A DNA stretch of 64,000 nucleotides from Gammaproteobacteria bacterium. GTDB taxonomy: Bacteria; Pseudomonadota; Gammaproteobacteria; Pseudomonadales; Cellvibrionaceae. How positions within the stretch are numbered: the first letter of the stretch is position 1; each line of letters opens with the position of its first letter. The stretch is taken from contig JAGKWO010000001.1 of the NCBI GenBank assembly GCA_021151835.1, forward strand, positions 1-64,000, read 5' to 3'. Positions 9,461 through 19,004 of the stretch are shown here, piece after piece. The notes below the pieces were generated by a model that made no database searches, was not told the origin of the DNA, and saw nothing but the letters and a program-made list of their open reading frames with translations. Position numbers and translations under genes: made by a program.

Positions 9461-10474
9461 ATGATCACCCACGAACCCAATCCGCTTTACGTTGCCAATC
9501 CAGAACGCTACAAAACCATGAAATACCAACGCTGTGGCAAAAGCGGTTTACGTTTGCCGCGTTTGTCCCTTGGTTTATGGCAAAATTTTGGAGCAGTAGA
9601 CTCCCAATCCAATGCTCGCGCGATGTTGCGCCGTGCGTTTGATTTGGGCATCACCCATTTTGATTTAGCCAACAACTACGGCCCCAACTTTGGTTCCGCT
9701 GAACAAACTTTCGGTAACATTTTTGCGCAGGATTTTGTGCGCTATCGCGATGAATTAATTATTTCCAGCAAAGCCGGTTACGACATGTGGCCAGGCCCTT
9801 ATGGCATCGGCGGTTCACGTAAATACCTGGTAAGCAGTTGCGATCAAAGCTTGAAACGCACCGGGCTTGATTATTTCGATATTTTTTACCATCACTGCAT
9901 GGACCCGGAAACCCCTATCGAAGAAACCATGCAAGCACTGGACTTTATCGTCCGTTCCGGTCGCGCGTTGTATGTAGGTATTTCCAATTATCAACCCGCG
10001 CAAACCAAAGAAGCGGTGCGTATCTTGCGTGAATTGGGAACACCGTTATTAATTCACCAACCGCGCTACAACTTGTTTGATCGCTGGATTGAAAATGGTT
10101 TAACTGACGTATTGAAAGATGAAGGCGTGGGTTCAATTGTGTTCTCACCCTTGGCACAAGGCGTCCTCACCAATAAATATTTGAATGGAATCCCCGCTGA
10201 CTCGCGTGCCGCTCGTCCGGAATTAATTTATTTGAACAACAAGGACATTACTCCGGAAAAAATCCAGAAAGTACAAGCACTCAACGAAATCGCAGCGTCT
10301 CGCGGCCAATCGCTTGCGCAAATGGCTATCGCCTGGACACTCAACAACGAAGCCGTCACGACTTGCCTGATTGGCGCCAGTCGCCCGGCACAAATTGATG
10401 ATTCAGTTGCTGCGTTAAACAATTTAAGTTTTAGTGCGGAAGAATTAGCGAAGATTGACAGGATCGTGAAGTAA
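9461..10474 (+). CDS. Aldo/keto reductase (YghZ/Gpr-like)
   Basis: A 337-residue AKR of the YghZ type (L-glyceraldehyde-3-phosphate reductase in E. coli; AKR14). The tetrad is visible: Asp and Tyr in THFDLANNYGPN, Lys in IISSKAGYD and His in FDIFYHHCMDP. GASRPAQIDDSV near residue 308 is the NADPH phosphate-binding segment. WPGPYGIGGSRKYL is characteristic of this subfamily. Cytoplasmic; probably detoxifies aldehydes such as methylglyoxal, though the substrate is not shown. AGGA lies five bases before the ATG at 9461. Confidence 0.9.
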   Translation: MITHEPNPLYVANPERYKTMKYQRCGKSGLRLPRLSLGLWQNFGAVDSQSNARAMLRRAFDLGITHFDLANNYGPNFGSAEQTFGNIFAQDFVRYRDELIISSKAGYDMWPGPYGIGGSRKYLVSSCDQSLKRTGLDYFDIFYHHCMDPETPIEETMQALDFIVRSGRALYVGISNYQPAQTKEAVRILRELGTPLLIHQPRYNLFDRWIENGLTDVLKDEGVGSIVFSPLAQGVLTNKYLNGIPADSRAARPELIYLNNKDITPEKIQKVQALNEIAASRGQSLAQMAIAWTLNNEAVTTCLIGASRPAQIDDSVAALNNLSFSAEELAKIDRIVK

Positions 10475-10492
10475 GTTTTTGCTCAAAATCGA

Positions 10493-10527
10493 AAAATTTC
10501 GGCCCGTTATGGGCTGAAATTTTTTTT
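10493..10527 (+). terminator. Intrinsic terminator after the aldo/keto reductase
   Basis: AATTTCGGCCC pairs with GGGCTGAAATT (one mismatch) around a GTTAT loop, followed by a run of T. It starts about 20 bases after the stop. Confidence 0.8.
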
Positions 10528-10664
10528 GCCTTTCCTGAGAAAAAAGCTCCTGAAACCAGGGCTTAGCTCGATCTACAAAGTGTAAAGAAGATATGTAGGC
10601 AGCCAACTGTGGAAATGGGGGATTTATTGGACGCTTACGAATTCCTTGAAAATTTACTATTCAA

Positions 10665-11372
10665 TTATTTAAACTCAAAAAACGATGTAACCGTAAGCCG
10701 GCCCGTCGCAGGGCTAGGGTCAAAATTATAATCTTTCCCAATTTTTCCACAGTGAAGGCTCGTCCCTCTATACATAAGCAAGCGATTAAACACCGCATCA
10801 TATGAGGCTATTTCTTCAAATTGATCGGTAGACCCATTGATATAGCCCTCAGGGTAAGTATCTTCTGTGGGAAATCGCTCCTGTATTTTTTCTATGTAAC
10901 TGGAATAGCGTTGCTCGTCAATATATTCAAAGTTTGTTGGCTTATGGCGATACAATGAGGTCCCCATACCCGGAACCGATTGTAGATAATGCACAAACGC
11001 TAAACCTTTGCGCGATGGAGAATCGAAATGCGGGATTCGCTGCAATAAGCCAAGATCATCCTGGCGCGTTGTTATTATTGAAAATTTAGAAACGGCTTTC
11101 TTGATTTGCCGTACCTCTAAATGAAAAAATTGCTCCATAAAGAAGCCAAAATTCTTAACAAGAGCCATTGTGTACTCCTGTGGAATTTGCATACGAACAC
11201 CCGGGTAAAAAGAGTCCGCTTGCGCAAACTCATTTATCTGTACAGCACATTCTTTTAACGCCAAAGCTCCTTTAAGGTAGTTATCAACCAATAGAACTTC
11301 CTGTTGTTCATTGCCAACCTTATAGCATTCAATGTTGGCATCCTCGCAAAGCCCGTACTCAATCGGTTTCAT
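10665..11372 (-). CDS. DUF6445 family protein
   Basis: A 235-residue cytoplasmic-looking protein matching the DUF6445 family, which recurs beside tryptophan-halogenase-like genes and TonB receptors. It has HFDSPSRKGLAFVHYL and a later RGTSLHCG, resembling the H-x-D...H arrangement of 2-oxoglutarate/Fe(II) dioxygenases with an Arg nearby. This suggests, but does not prove, a non-haem iron fold. It is the last gene of the cassette, 16 bases after the halogenase stop. Function unknown. Confidence 0.72.
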   Translation of the reverse strand: MKPIEYGLCEDANIECYKVGNEQQEVLLVDNYLKGALALKECAVQINEFAQADSFYPGVRMQIPQEYTMALVKNFGFFMEQFFHLEVRQIKKAVSKFSIITTRQDDLGLLQRIPHFDSPSRKGLAFVHYLQSVPGMGTSLYRHKPTNFEYIDEQRYSSYIEKIQERFPTEDTYPEGYINGSTDQFEEIASYDAVFNRLLMYRGTSLHCGKIGKDYNFDPSPATGRLTVTSFFEFK

Positions 11373-11388
11373 ACAACTCTCTATACTT

Positions 11389-12891
11389 TTAAACTGGTGG
11401 CCTTGCCTTACAGAATTTATTGATAAACTCCTGATGAGAAGGCATTGCCGATACTTTTTTATGTACGTCGTCCTTCAAGAATGCCAGAAAGCCTCTCAAT
11501 TCCTTTTCCTCCATCATGTCGACAACCGGATGATAGGCGGTGGGCATAATACCTTGCCCCATCATTACCTGAACCCAGGAATCGTTTAAAAACAATTCTT
11601 TGTCTTCAAGCATAATTGCACCAGTATCCCTGAATAATTGTATTCGACGCGCAAGAATTTCAGGTATTTCCATATTTTTACAATAACGCCAAAAGTCGGT
11701 GTCTTCCCGTTGGGTCGCGTGGTAATGCAACACAACAAAATTGCGGGCGCGATCCATTTCTGCACTGGATTGCCTGTTAAACTCATCCACATTAGACATA
11801 GAAATTTCATGTTGTGGAAAATACCGCATTAACCGATAAATGGCAGACATGGCTAAATGGATTGAGGTGGATTCCAGAGGCTCAATAAACCCTGACGCCA
11901 GTCCTACAGCAATACAGTTTTTATTCCAGGACTTTATGCGACGGCCCGTTTTATATTTAATCACGCGTGGTTCGGTAACCGGGCGACCTTCCAAATTGTT
12001 CAACAGCGTGTTGATGGCTTCATCATCTGAAACATGCCGGCTGGAAAACACCAAACCATTTCCCGCCCTGTGCTGCAGTGGAATACGCCACTGCCATCCA
12101 AAGTCGTGCGCTATTGCCTGCGTGTAAGGTCGTGGCGAGCGCACGTTTTCAGTTTGTAGCGCAACTGCAGAATCGCAGGGAAGATAATGACCATAGGGCA
12201 CGTAGGGGGTGTTTAACGCACCATCAATAAGCATGGCTTTGAAACCGGTACAATCCAGGAATAAATCGCCTTCTATCTCTTGTCCGTCTTTCAACAGCAA
12301 TGATTTAATAAAACCGTTTTCCGGAGACAGTATGACCTTATCAATAAATCCTTCAACATGCTTTACACCGAGTTTTGTAGAAAAAGCTTTCAAATAATCC
12401 GCATATAAATTGGCATCAAAGTGATAGGCATAATTAACGCCATCATTTTCGCCGCTACACTTTTCCAAACTGGCGGCTTTAGACTCAGGACAGTAATCAC
12501 CAAAAGGAGCATTGATACCGTATTTTTTTCCCGCAAACCAAAAATGCTGGAATTGGCATGCCCAACACTCTTTCCCGGTAAGCCCAAACGAGTGAAAGTA
12601 TTTATCGCCTTTGTTAGCCCAGTTACTAAACTCAATACCTAACTTGAATGTCCCTTGAACTTGAGCCATTAACTCCTGGTCATTAATGCCCAACAACTTA
12701 TGAAATACTCGCAGGGTGGGAATGGTGGCTTCCCCTACACCAATTCGCCCAAGCTCTGGCGATTCAATCAGGGTAATATCAAGATTTTTTCCAAGTACCT
12801 TGGAAATCGCTGCAGCAGCTAACCAACCTGAAGTGCCGCCACCTGCAATTACAATTTTACGAATAGAATTCATGGTTGTATGTTCGGTCAT
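11389..12891 (-). CDS. Flavin-dependent tryptophan halogenase family protein
   Basis: A 500-residue PrnA/RebH-type protein. The FAD-binding motif is GGGTSGWLAA (residues 17-26). The diagnostic WxWxIP is WQWRIP near residue 275. The catalytic Lys is Lys83 in GTFKLGIEF, and the conserved Glu lies in EPLESTSI. All key residues are present, so halogenation or a related oxidation is plausible; the substrate is unknown and need not be free tryptophan. A flavin reductase partner is not encoded nearby. The start could also be the ATG at 12873. It lies 37 bases after sapC, probably in one transcript. Confidence 0.9.
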   Translation of the reverse strand: MTEHTTMNSIRKIVIAGGGTSGWLAAAAISKVLGKNLDITLIESPELGRIGVGEATIPTLRVFHKLLGINDQELMAQVQGTFKLGIEFSNWANKGDKYFHSFGLTGKECWACQFQHFWFAGKKYGINAPFGDYCPESKAASLEKCSGENDGVNYAYHFDANLYADYLKAFSTKLGVKHVEGFIDKVILSPENGFIKSLLLKDGQEIEGDLFLDCTGFKAMLIDGALNTPYVPYGHYLPCDSAVALQTENVRSPRPYTQAIAHDFGWQWRIPLQHRAGNGLVFSSRHVSDDEAINTLLNNLEGRPVTEPRVIKYKTGRRIKSWNKNCIAVGLASGFIEPLESTSIHLAMSAIYRLMRYFPQHEISMSNVDEFNRQSSAEMDRARNFVVLHYHATQREDTDFWRYCKNMEIPEILARRIQLFRDTGAIMLEDKELFLNDSWVQVMMGQGIMPTAYHPVVDMMEEKELRGFLAFLKDDVHKKVSAMPSHQEFINKFCKARPPV

Positions 12892-12928
12892 TTCTCAGCT
12901 CATAGTAATCAATACAAAGTAGGCTAAC

Positions 12929-13645
12929 TTATTTCATGCGTGCATTTTTGATATCAATCAACGTTTGTATATTATTCATAGAATCAATAACGTTATAGGC
13001 AAGTGATAAGAAACCGGATCTATGTAACTCAACTACCGCATCATTTTCCAATGCAATTAGCTTTTCGATATGAACGGTATAACCGGCATCAAATTTAATA
13101 GTAGCTCCATGACTTAAGTCAATTTCTAACCTAACCCGCTCAAGAAGATCGTATTTTAAAAAGGCTTCAATCATAGGCTCAAGTAGCTCGGAGCCTTTGT
13201 GGCGCACTGATAATATATCTCTTATTTCATTTAGGGTGGTGGAAGCATTGCCATCCGCATTGAAAAGTGTAGGTGTTGTGTTTTGCTGGATTCTCGGGTC
13301 ATTCAGGTCTGCATAAATAGCAAGTCTTTGTTCCGCTTCTTGTTGCTGGACCCCAATAAGAAAAGGACCCTGCCTCACCGCCAGTGGAATATAACCTGTG
13401 CTCCATGTTGAATTCTCGTTAAGGAAGAGATTTTCATGCTCCTCAAACCCGAGTAAAACGACTGGCAAAAAGCGGCCACTCTCAGAATCTTTACGAAATA
13501 AAATCGGGTACTCTCGTTGAGCCTTGGCAAATTCATTGGGAAATATCACGACTGCGCCTACCTGGTGCCCATATTCAGAGCCGTACTTTTCGGTGTAACC
13601 AAGGGCTTTATGCTGCTCAAAGCTTAAGGGTTGAAAATTTTTCAT
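12929..13645 (-). CDS. SapC family protein
   Basis: A 238-residue protein of the SapC family (named after a Campylobacter surface-layer locus). The N-terminal block HQVGAVVIFPNEFAKAQREYP and the PVVLLGFEEHENLFLN stretch are typical. No signal peptide is evident. SapC genes recur between TonB receptors and halogenases in carbohydrate-utilisation loci; their biochemical role is unknown. The ATG at 13645 has GGAAG upstream; the longer frame has none. It is separated from the receptor by a terminator that may only attenuate read-through. Confidence 0.82.
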   Translation of the reverse strand: MKNFQPLSFEQHKALGYTEKYGSEYGHQVGAVVIFPNEFAKAQREYPILFRKDSESGRFLPVVLLGFEEHENLFLNENSTWSTGYIPLAVRQGPFLIGVQQQEAEQRLAIYADLNDPRIQQNTTPTLFNADGNASTTLNEIRDILSVRHKGSELLEPMIEAFLKYDLLERVRLEIDLSHGATIKFDAGYTVHIEKLIALENDAVVELHRSGFLSLAYNVIDSMNNIQTLIDIKNARMK

Positions 13646-13684
13646 TTTATCTTCCGTTTTTCTTGTTTGACCTAAAATGTGACC

Positions 13685-13717
13685 TAAAAAAATGCCGCTC
13701 ATAGAGCGGCATTTTTT
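13685..13717 (-). terminator. Terminator or attenuator between the TonB receptor and sapC
   Basis: AAATGCCGCTC / GAGCGGCATTT with an ATA loop and T runs on both strands, 22 bases after the receptor stop. It probably reduces expression of sapC, the halogenase and the DUF6445 gene relative to the receptor. Confidence 0.85.
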
Positions 13718-13738
13718 ACTAACATCAACTAAAAACGA

Positions 13739-16700
13739 TTAAAAGTTGTAACGCGCAGACAGCGCATAACGAGCTTCTAATATATCGACGTACCTTACTT
13801 GATTTTTAGTACGACCATAGGTTTTCTTATCTTCAGCTAACACGTTAGTACCTTCCAACGCTACAGTGAAATCATCAGTGATTTTGTAGCCTATGTTGAA
13901 GTCAACCTGGCCATAATCGTCTGTAAACTCAGGTTCACCACTACCTACGTTTGCACTGCTCAGGAACTTCTCGCGCCAGTTGTATGCAATACGAGCTTGC
14001 CATTGGTTCTTTTCATAGATACCAATCAGGTTAGCCGAATCACTCAAACCAGTTAACGCAAATTGAGTCGCAGAGCCTGGTTCTGCATACAGGTCGTAGC
14101 CAATACTGCCATTAACAACGGTGTAGTTAGCCTGGATACCAAAACCACTGTCACCGAAGAAGTGTTGACCGGCGAATTCCCAACCATTCAGCACAGCGTC
14201 CTTAGAGTTTGTAGGCATGGAAGTGATGTTGGTAACACTTGGGTCACCTGCTACGGCAACGATATCCGCACCAACTTTATATGACTGGTAAATGTCTTCA
14301 TCTTGCGAAGCAAGACCACCAGATCCACACAAATTGTATCCTTCAGCATTGATACAACCATTAGCAGTACTGTTCATCCTGACAACTTGCTCGAACAGAG
14401 TCCGCTCATTTATCGGAATGCCAGCAGCCGTCAATGCATCCGCCGCTGCGCGCGCGCGCGGACCATTACTTGGATCCAATGTGCCCTCGTAAGTAACGTT
14501 AGCTTCTGCTGTACCAATGAAGTTAGGTACGCGCTTATCGAAGAAACCAATAGACACATAATCAGTATCGTTGAAGTAATATTCTACCGAGAGGTCTATG
14601 TTGTTAGACTCGATAGGATTCAACTTAACGTTACCGTCACCGATAGTACCGAGTGAACCACCAGCCAACAGTGGGCCACCTCTTGGTGCGTTACCTGCGG
14701 CACCCATCTGCAGATCGTTGAAGTTTGCACGAGAAATCGTTTTACTGGTTGACGCACGCGCAATCAGTTCATCACTGATATGGAGTGTCAAGTCCACATT
14801 AGGAAGCACATTATCGTAATCGTAAGTGCTTACCGTGTAAGGAAGTGAGCCTGCTACGCCAATAGCCTCATTATTGAAGTCTCTATCAGAAGTCCAGGTG
14901 ATCTTTCTTGGAGAAACACGAGAGTAAGACTCTACGTCAGTTCTTTCATAACGAAGACCCGCAGATATATCCACCGCCATACCACCCAACTCACCACTGA
15001 GGTTGGTTTCAATATAGGCTGCAAGAATATCTTCAACAATCTTACGGTCAGTACTGTCAATTGGGTTAGCGGCGTAAGGAATCTTATCCGGAGACTCAGC
15101 AAACATTTGGTTAGCGACCGCGTCAAAGTTAGTCACGCGCACGCCGGTAATGTTTGATGTAGCTTTATCACCGTTGTTACCTGCTTGAGCAAACAACGCT
15201 TTGGCTCCATCTGACAAGTTAGAGTTATAACCATCAAAATAATCGTTGAAGTTAATTAACTCAAACCAATCAGGATTAATATCACCTGCTGCTGCAACAC
15301 TCCAGCCGCCTTTCATTGTGGCGTTACCGATGTCGGATTGCTTTTGAATCGATTCGGTTTGCAGTGAACTTAAACCAAAGTTAATAGAGCCCGAATCCGA
15401 GAACTCGTACTTACCGGAAACCTTGGCTTCTTCAACATCTTGCCAGGAACGAGCATTCACTAACTGGCTAATGGTAGAACCCACATCGCTCTTCTTGATA
15501 GCGCCGTTTTGCACAACGCTTGCAATAAGAGGCAGGTCACCACTCATATCCAAACCTTGAGCCAGCAAGGTGTTTACACCGATACCGAGCGTAATGTTTG
15601 AACCTGGTGCATCATAAGGGGTTGCGCTTGATTCAGCCTTGTGGACATCAAGCGCAAAGCTCAACTCATCAGTCGCTTGATAGGCCAGGTTAAAGCCAAC
15701 GTCGTCCAATTTGTTCTCAACTGAACGTAACGAGTTTTTCAATGCGATATCGCGCGGCGCGCCACTTGGATTCGCCTGCCATACATACAGAGGGGATTTA
15801 CTAATGGAGCTGTCATCCCACTGCACAGCATTAGTGGGCCATGCACCATCAGAGAACCATAACGAGTAAATTGCGTGTTGTGATCGGGTTTTGGTGGTTA
15901 CACTAAGCGCATCGAGTGTTGCTGTAATTTTATCGGTGGGTCTGTATTGCAATGTCAACAAGGCGTTGTCGCGCTCACGTGATGTATCAGTGTGAAAGAA
16001 ATTCGCTTCTTGTAAACGTGTAGCCAGATCACCGGTCTTAGGAATACCTGGAGTCAGTTTGGTTGGCTCGTTAACTACAACAGCGCCTGGAGTATAGCCA
16101 CTGTTAAATATATCGCCGCCAGAATAGCGTTGTAACTTATCGCCCCAGCCACTGTTGGCAAAACCCGAGCGGGCACTGTCACGCTCTTGATGAGCTAATG
16201 ACAATGATGCACCAAACATCTCATCAGACCAGCTAACGAAACCCGATACTTCTGGAGTAACGTCGTCGCCAATATCATTAGAGTCGTCCATTAGCGCCTT
16301 ACCACCAATAGATGCTTTAAACCCTTCAAAATCGAATGGCTTGGCAGTAGAAAGATTTACCGTTGCACCAATACCACCGGTAGGAACACTTGCCTTACCG
16401 GTTTTGTAGACTTGCACACCCGAAACAGATTCTGAGGCAATGTTGCTCATGTCAAATGAACGGGTGCTATCAACATCACCCCCTTCAATAACAGAAGCCG
16501 ATGACAATTGACGGCCATTCAGGGTAACCAGGTTATATGCAGGGCCAAAACCACGGGCCGTGAGCTTGGCACCTTCACCGTTAGTACGGTCAATAGAGAT
16601 ACCGGTGATACGTTGTAACGATTCAGCCAGGTTTGAATCTGGCATTTTGCCGAGATCTTCTGAGGAGATCGCATCAACAACACCCGCTGCGTTACGTTTG

Positions 16701-16864
16701 ACATCCACAGCACGCGTCAAAGAGCCGCGAATACCTGTTACCGTCACTTCTTCAACAATTGAATCGTCTTGAGCATAGGTTATACCACTGAAACTGGCAG
16801 CTACGGCAGCAGAAGCAACCGCAGTAGCCAGGAGTTTTTTCTTGAAGCTTATAGTTTTGTACAT
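13739..16864 (-). CDS. TonB-dependent receptor (large Xanthomonas/Caulobacter-type)
   Basis: A 1041-residue outer-membrane receptor. Signal peptide about residues 1-31 (ends ITYAQ), TonB box EEVTVTG, then the plug (VVDAISSEDLGKMPDSNLAE, RGFGPAYNLVTLNGRQ) and a C-terminal barrel ending in RYNF. Length and plug fit the TonB-Xanth-Caul subfamily that imports oligosaccharides in plant-polymer degraders. AAAGGAG precedes the ATG at 16864; the frame extends 27 codons further without a site. It heads the SapC-halogenase-DUF6445 cassette and has a LacI-type operator upstream. The substrate cannot be read from the sequence. Confidence 0.93.
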   Translation of the reverse strand: MYKTISFKKKLLATAVASAAVAASFSGITYAQDDSIVEEVTVTGIRGSLTRAVDVKRNAAGVVDAISSEDLGKMPDSNLAESLQRITGISIDRTNGEGAKLTARGFGPAYNLVTLNGRQLSSASVIEGGDVDSTRSFDMSNIASESVSGVQVYKTGKASVPTGGIGATVNLSTAKPFDFEGFKASIGGKALMDDSNDIGDDVTPEVSGFVSWSDEMFGASLSLAHQERDSARSGFANSGWGDKLQRYSGGDIFNSGYTPGAVVVNEPTKLTPGIPKTGDLATRLQEANFFHTDTSRERDNALLTLQYRPTDKITATLDALSVTTKTRSQHAIYSLWFSDGAWPTNAVQWDDSSISKSPLYVWQANPSGAPRDIALKNSLRSVENKLDDVGFNLAYQATDELSFALDVHKAESSATPYDAPGSNITLGIGVNTLLAQGLDMSGDLPLIASVVQNGAIKKSDVGSTISQLVNARSWQDVEEAKVSGKYEFSDSGSINFGLSSLQTESIQKQSDIGNATMKGGWSVAAAGDINPDWFELINFNDYFDGYNSNLSDGAKALFAQAGNNGDKATSNITGVRVTNFDAVANQMFAESPDKIPYAANPIDSTDRKIVEDILAAYIETNLSGELGGMAVDISAGLRYERTDVESYSRVSPRKITWTSDRDFNNEAIGVAGSLPYTVSTYDYDNVLPNVDLTLHISDELIARASTSKTISRANFNDLQMGAAGNAPRGGPLLAGGSLGTIGDGNVKLNPIESNNIDLSVEYYFNDTDYVSIGFFDKRVPNFIGTAEANVTYEGTLDPSNGPRARAAADALTAAGIPINERTLFEQVVRMNSTANGCINAEGYNLCGSGGLASQDEDIYQSYKVGADIVAVAGDPSVTNITSMPTNSKDAVLNGWEFAGQHFFGDSGFGIQANYTVVNGSIGYDLYAEPGSATQFALTGLSDSANLIGIYEKNQWQARIAYNWREKFLSSANVGSGEPEFTDDYGQVDFNIGYKITDDFTVALEGTNVLAEDKKTYGRTKNQVRYVDILEARYALSARYNF

Positions 16865-17133
16865 GGAGCTCTCCTTTATTATCGTCGGGAATATTTTCCG
16901 GTACACACATGCCTGAAACTGCGCCACCAAGGGCTCAGTGTTCAAACATTTTCGCCCTCGGAATGAAGACGAATTCTCTATGTTGTTCTAGTTATTTTGA
17001 GCTTTACTCTAGAACACTTTTTAAAATACAAAAGGAAAAGGTTAATTTTTTTACTGATAAATAGTATTTGGTAGATTGATGAGACACATCTCACACCCAT
17101 CCCACTTTAATTGCGCACAAAACTACTACTATG

Positions 17134-17148
17134 TGACAGCGCTGTCAA
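17134..17148 (-). promoter_or_regulatory. LacI-type operator overlapping a -35 box, upstream of the TonB receptor
   Basis: TGACAGCGCTGTCA at 17134-17147 is a perfect 14-bp palindrome with the central CG typical of LacI-family operators. On the minus strand it overlaps TTGACA (17148-17143), a consensus -35; the -10 17 bases on (TAGTTT) is poor. It lies 270 bases upstream of the receptor start, in the 379-base gap between ung and the receptor. A weaker repeat TGAGA-CACA-TCTCA lies at 17078-17091. I saw nothing else in this gap. Confidence 0.6.
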
Positions 17149-17243
17149 TTATTTGAAAATGGAATAAAGTGTAAAGACCGGGTAGAAAATACCGCGCCTA
17201 ACTTATAGTCAAAAACACAATAAATGTTTTGTTTTCTAAGTAC

Positions 17244-17933
17244 TTAAGAGAGTCGCCACTCAATTGGTGTTTTATTGAGCTGCACCAAATAGTGATTGGC
17301 TTTTGAGAAGTGCCCACAACCAATAAATCCACGGTGCGCGGACAATGGGGAGGGATGCGGAGCTTTGAGAATCAGATGCCTGCCCGGATCAATAAATGCC
17401 GCCTTTTTTTGGGCATAACTACCCCATAGCAAGAACACCACCCCTTGACATTGCTCATTAACAAGCTGGATCGCCTTATCAGTGAACGTTTCCCAACCTC
17501 GCCCCTGATGCGACCCCGCACGCGCCTGCTCCACCGTCAAGGTAGCGTTCAGCAATAAAACGCCCTGATTAGCCCATGCCTGGAGGCATCCATGGGAAGG
17601 GATGGGCATTCCCAAATCCCGATGCAATTCTTTAAACATATTTTGCAGTGATGGAGGTGCCGGGATGCCAGGCTGTACCGAAAAACAAAGGCCATGCGCC
17701 TGATTGGGACCGTGATAAGGATCTTGCCCCAAAATGACGACCTTAACTTGATCCAGCGGCGTACTATTAAATGCATTGAATATATTTTTGGACGCGGGGT
17801 ATATCACTTTTCCTTGCTGCTTTTCCGCCAAAAGGAATGCTTTTAGCTGCTTCATGTAGGGTTGCTCAAACTCATTTGCAAGATGATTTAACCAACTTGG
17901 ATGAAGATCTATCTTTTTAGTAGTGTCCGACAT
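17244..17933 (-). CDS. ung: Uracil-DNA glycosylase
   Basis: A 229-residue family 1 uracil-DNA glycosylase. The water-activating motif is GQDPYHGPNQAHGLCFS and the DNA-intercalation loop is HPSPLSAHRGF. It removes uracil from DNA to start base excision repair. Full length. The ATG at 17933 has GGAAA upstream and is chosen over a TTG 15 bases before. It follows the peroxiredoxin gene on the same strand past a terminator. Confidence 0.97.
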   Translation of the reverse strand: MSDTTKKIDLHPSWLNHLANEFEQPYMKQLKAFLLAEKQQGKVIYPASKNIFNAFNSTPLDQVKVVILGQDPYHGPNQAHGLCFSVQPGIPAPPSLQNMFKELHRDLGMPIPSHGCLQAWANQGVLLLNATLTVEQARAGSHQGRGWETFTDKAIQLVNEQCQGVVFLLWGSYAQKKAAFIDPGRHLILKAPHPSPLSAHRGFIGCGHFSKANHYLVQLNKTPIEWRLS

Positions 17934-17963
17934 AGTGATTTTCCGCAAAATAAATTCGCCAAC

Positions 17964-17991
17964 AAAAAGCCCGGCAGAAGCCGGGCTTTTT
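17964..17991. terminator. Intrinsic terminator after the peroxiredoxin gene
   Basis: A perfect 12-bp stem AAAAAGCCCGGC / GCCGGGCTTTTT with an AGAA loop. It lies between the peroxiredoxin stop and the ung start, and could work in both directions. Confidence 0.9.
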
Positions 17992-18017
17992 ACAAGACAA
18001 CGCTCTAAAAGTAAAAC

Positions 18018-18620
18018 CTAGAGTTTATCAGCATGCTCTGCCAGGTACTTGGCAACACCTTCCGGTGATGCGTCCATACCTTTATCGCCGTCTTTCCAGC
18101 CAGCAGGGCAAACTTCACCGTGTTGTTCGTGGAAAATCAGCGCATCAACAGTACGGATAGTTTCGTCAATATTACGGCCAATTGGCAGATCGTTAACGAT
18201 TTGAGAACGAACCACACCAGCCTCGTCGATGATAAAAGTACCGCGGAAAGCGACACCATCAGCAGACTCTACGTCGAACGCTTTTGCGATTTCGTGCTTA
18301 ACGTCAGCAACCAGGGTGTATTTAACCGGGCCAATACCGCCTTCATTTACAGGGGTGTTGCGCCACGCGTTATGAGTAAATTGGGAGTCAATAGACACAC
18401 CAATCACTTCCACATTGCGCTTTTTGAACTCTTCTACACGGTGATCAAACGCCAGCAACTCGGATGGACATACAAAGGTGAAGTCCAAGGGATAGAAGAA
18501 CACAACCGCTTTTTTACCTTTAGTAGCTGCTGCAAAGTTGTAACCGTCTACGATTTCGCCACTAGCCAATACTGCTGCCGCAGTAAAATCCGGTGCTTTT
18601 TTACCTACTAATACGCCCAT
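18018..18620 (-). CDS. Typical 2-Cys peroxiredoxin (AhpC/TSA family)
   Basis: A 200-residue typical 2-Cys peroxiredoxin. The peroxidatic Cys51 lies in TFVCPSE and the resolving Cys171 in GEVCPAGW. A GGIG sequence is present, close to the GGLG of over-oxidation-sensitive enzymes, but the C-terminal YF motif is not seen. It reduces H2O2 and organic peroxides in the cytoplasm. AGGAGC precedes the ATG at 18620; the upstream 24 codons are dropped. The partner reductase is not nearby. The bfd-bfr iron genes are divergent. Confidence 0.92.
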   Translation of the reverse strand: MGVLVGKKAPDFTAAAVLASGEIVDGYNFAAATKGKKAVVFFYPLDFTFVCPSELLAFDHRVEEFKKRNVEVIGVSIDSQFTHNAWRNTPVNEGGIGPVKYTLVADVKHEIAKAFDVESADGVAFRGTFIIDEAGVVRSQIVNDLPIGRNIDETIRTVDALIFHEQHGEVCPAGWKDGDKGMDASPEGVAKYLAEHADKL

Positions 18621-18912
18621 AACAATGCTCCTGATAGTTGATAGGTTAATCGGTGAATAAATACCTGCTTCAGCGACCACGAGTTTATTCAATTTGTATG
18701 AACAATTTATGGCCAGTTATTGATTAACTGATATTTATCGATAGTGCGCCGCTATCATACACAGCCCGCAGTGCATGTCATATTGATTTTGTATATAACG
18801 CTCGCAAGAGCGCCGCTATGACCAAAATAATGGCGCAATTATCATCTCGCTTCGACTGGGTTATATTAACGAATAAAAGATCGTTTCAAACAAGAATTTA
18901 TCGCATCACTTA

Positions 18913-18941
18913 TTGACACAAATTATCATTCACATTAAATT
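18913..18941 (+). promoter_or_regulatory. Promoter of bfd with candidate Fur site
   Basis: TTGACA (18913-18918), a 17-base spacer and TAAATT (18936-18941) make a good sigma-70 promoter. The spacer contains AAATTATCATTCACATT, a partial match to Fur half-sites, as expected for an iron-controlled bfd gene. The Fur match is imperfect. The rest of the 18621-19004 gap holds only the presumed peroxiredoxin promoter. Confidence 0.5.
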
Positions 18942-19004
18942 TGAGTTGTTGATGTTTTGTACATCCCAAAGGCTCCTCCCCCCCGCAACTTCAGGTTTTT
19001 ACTC

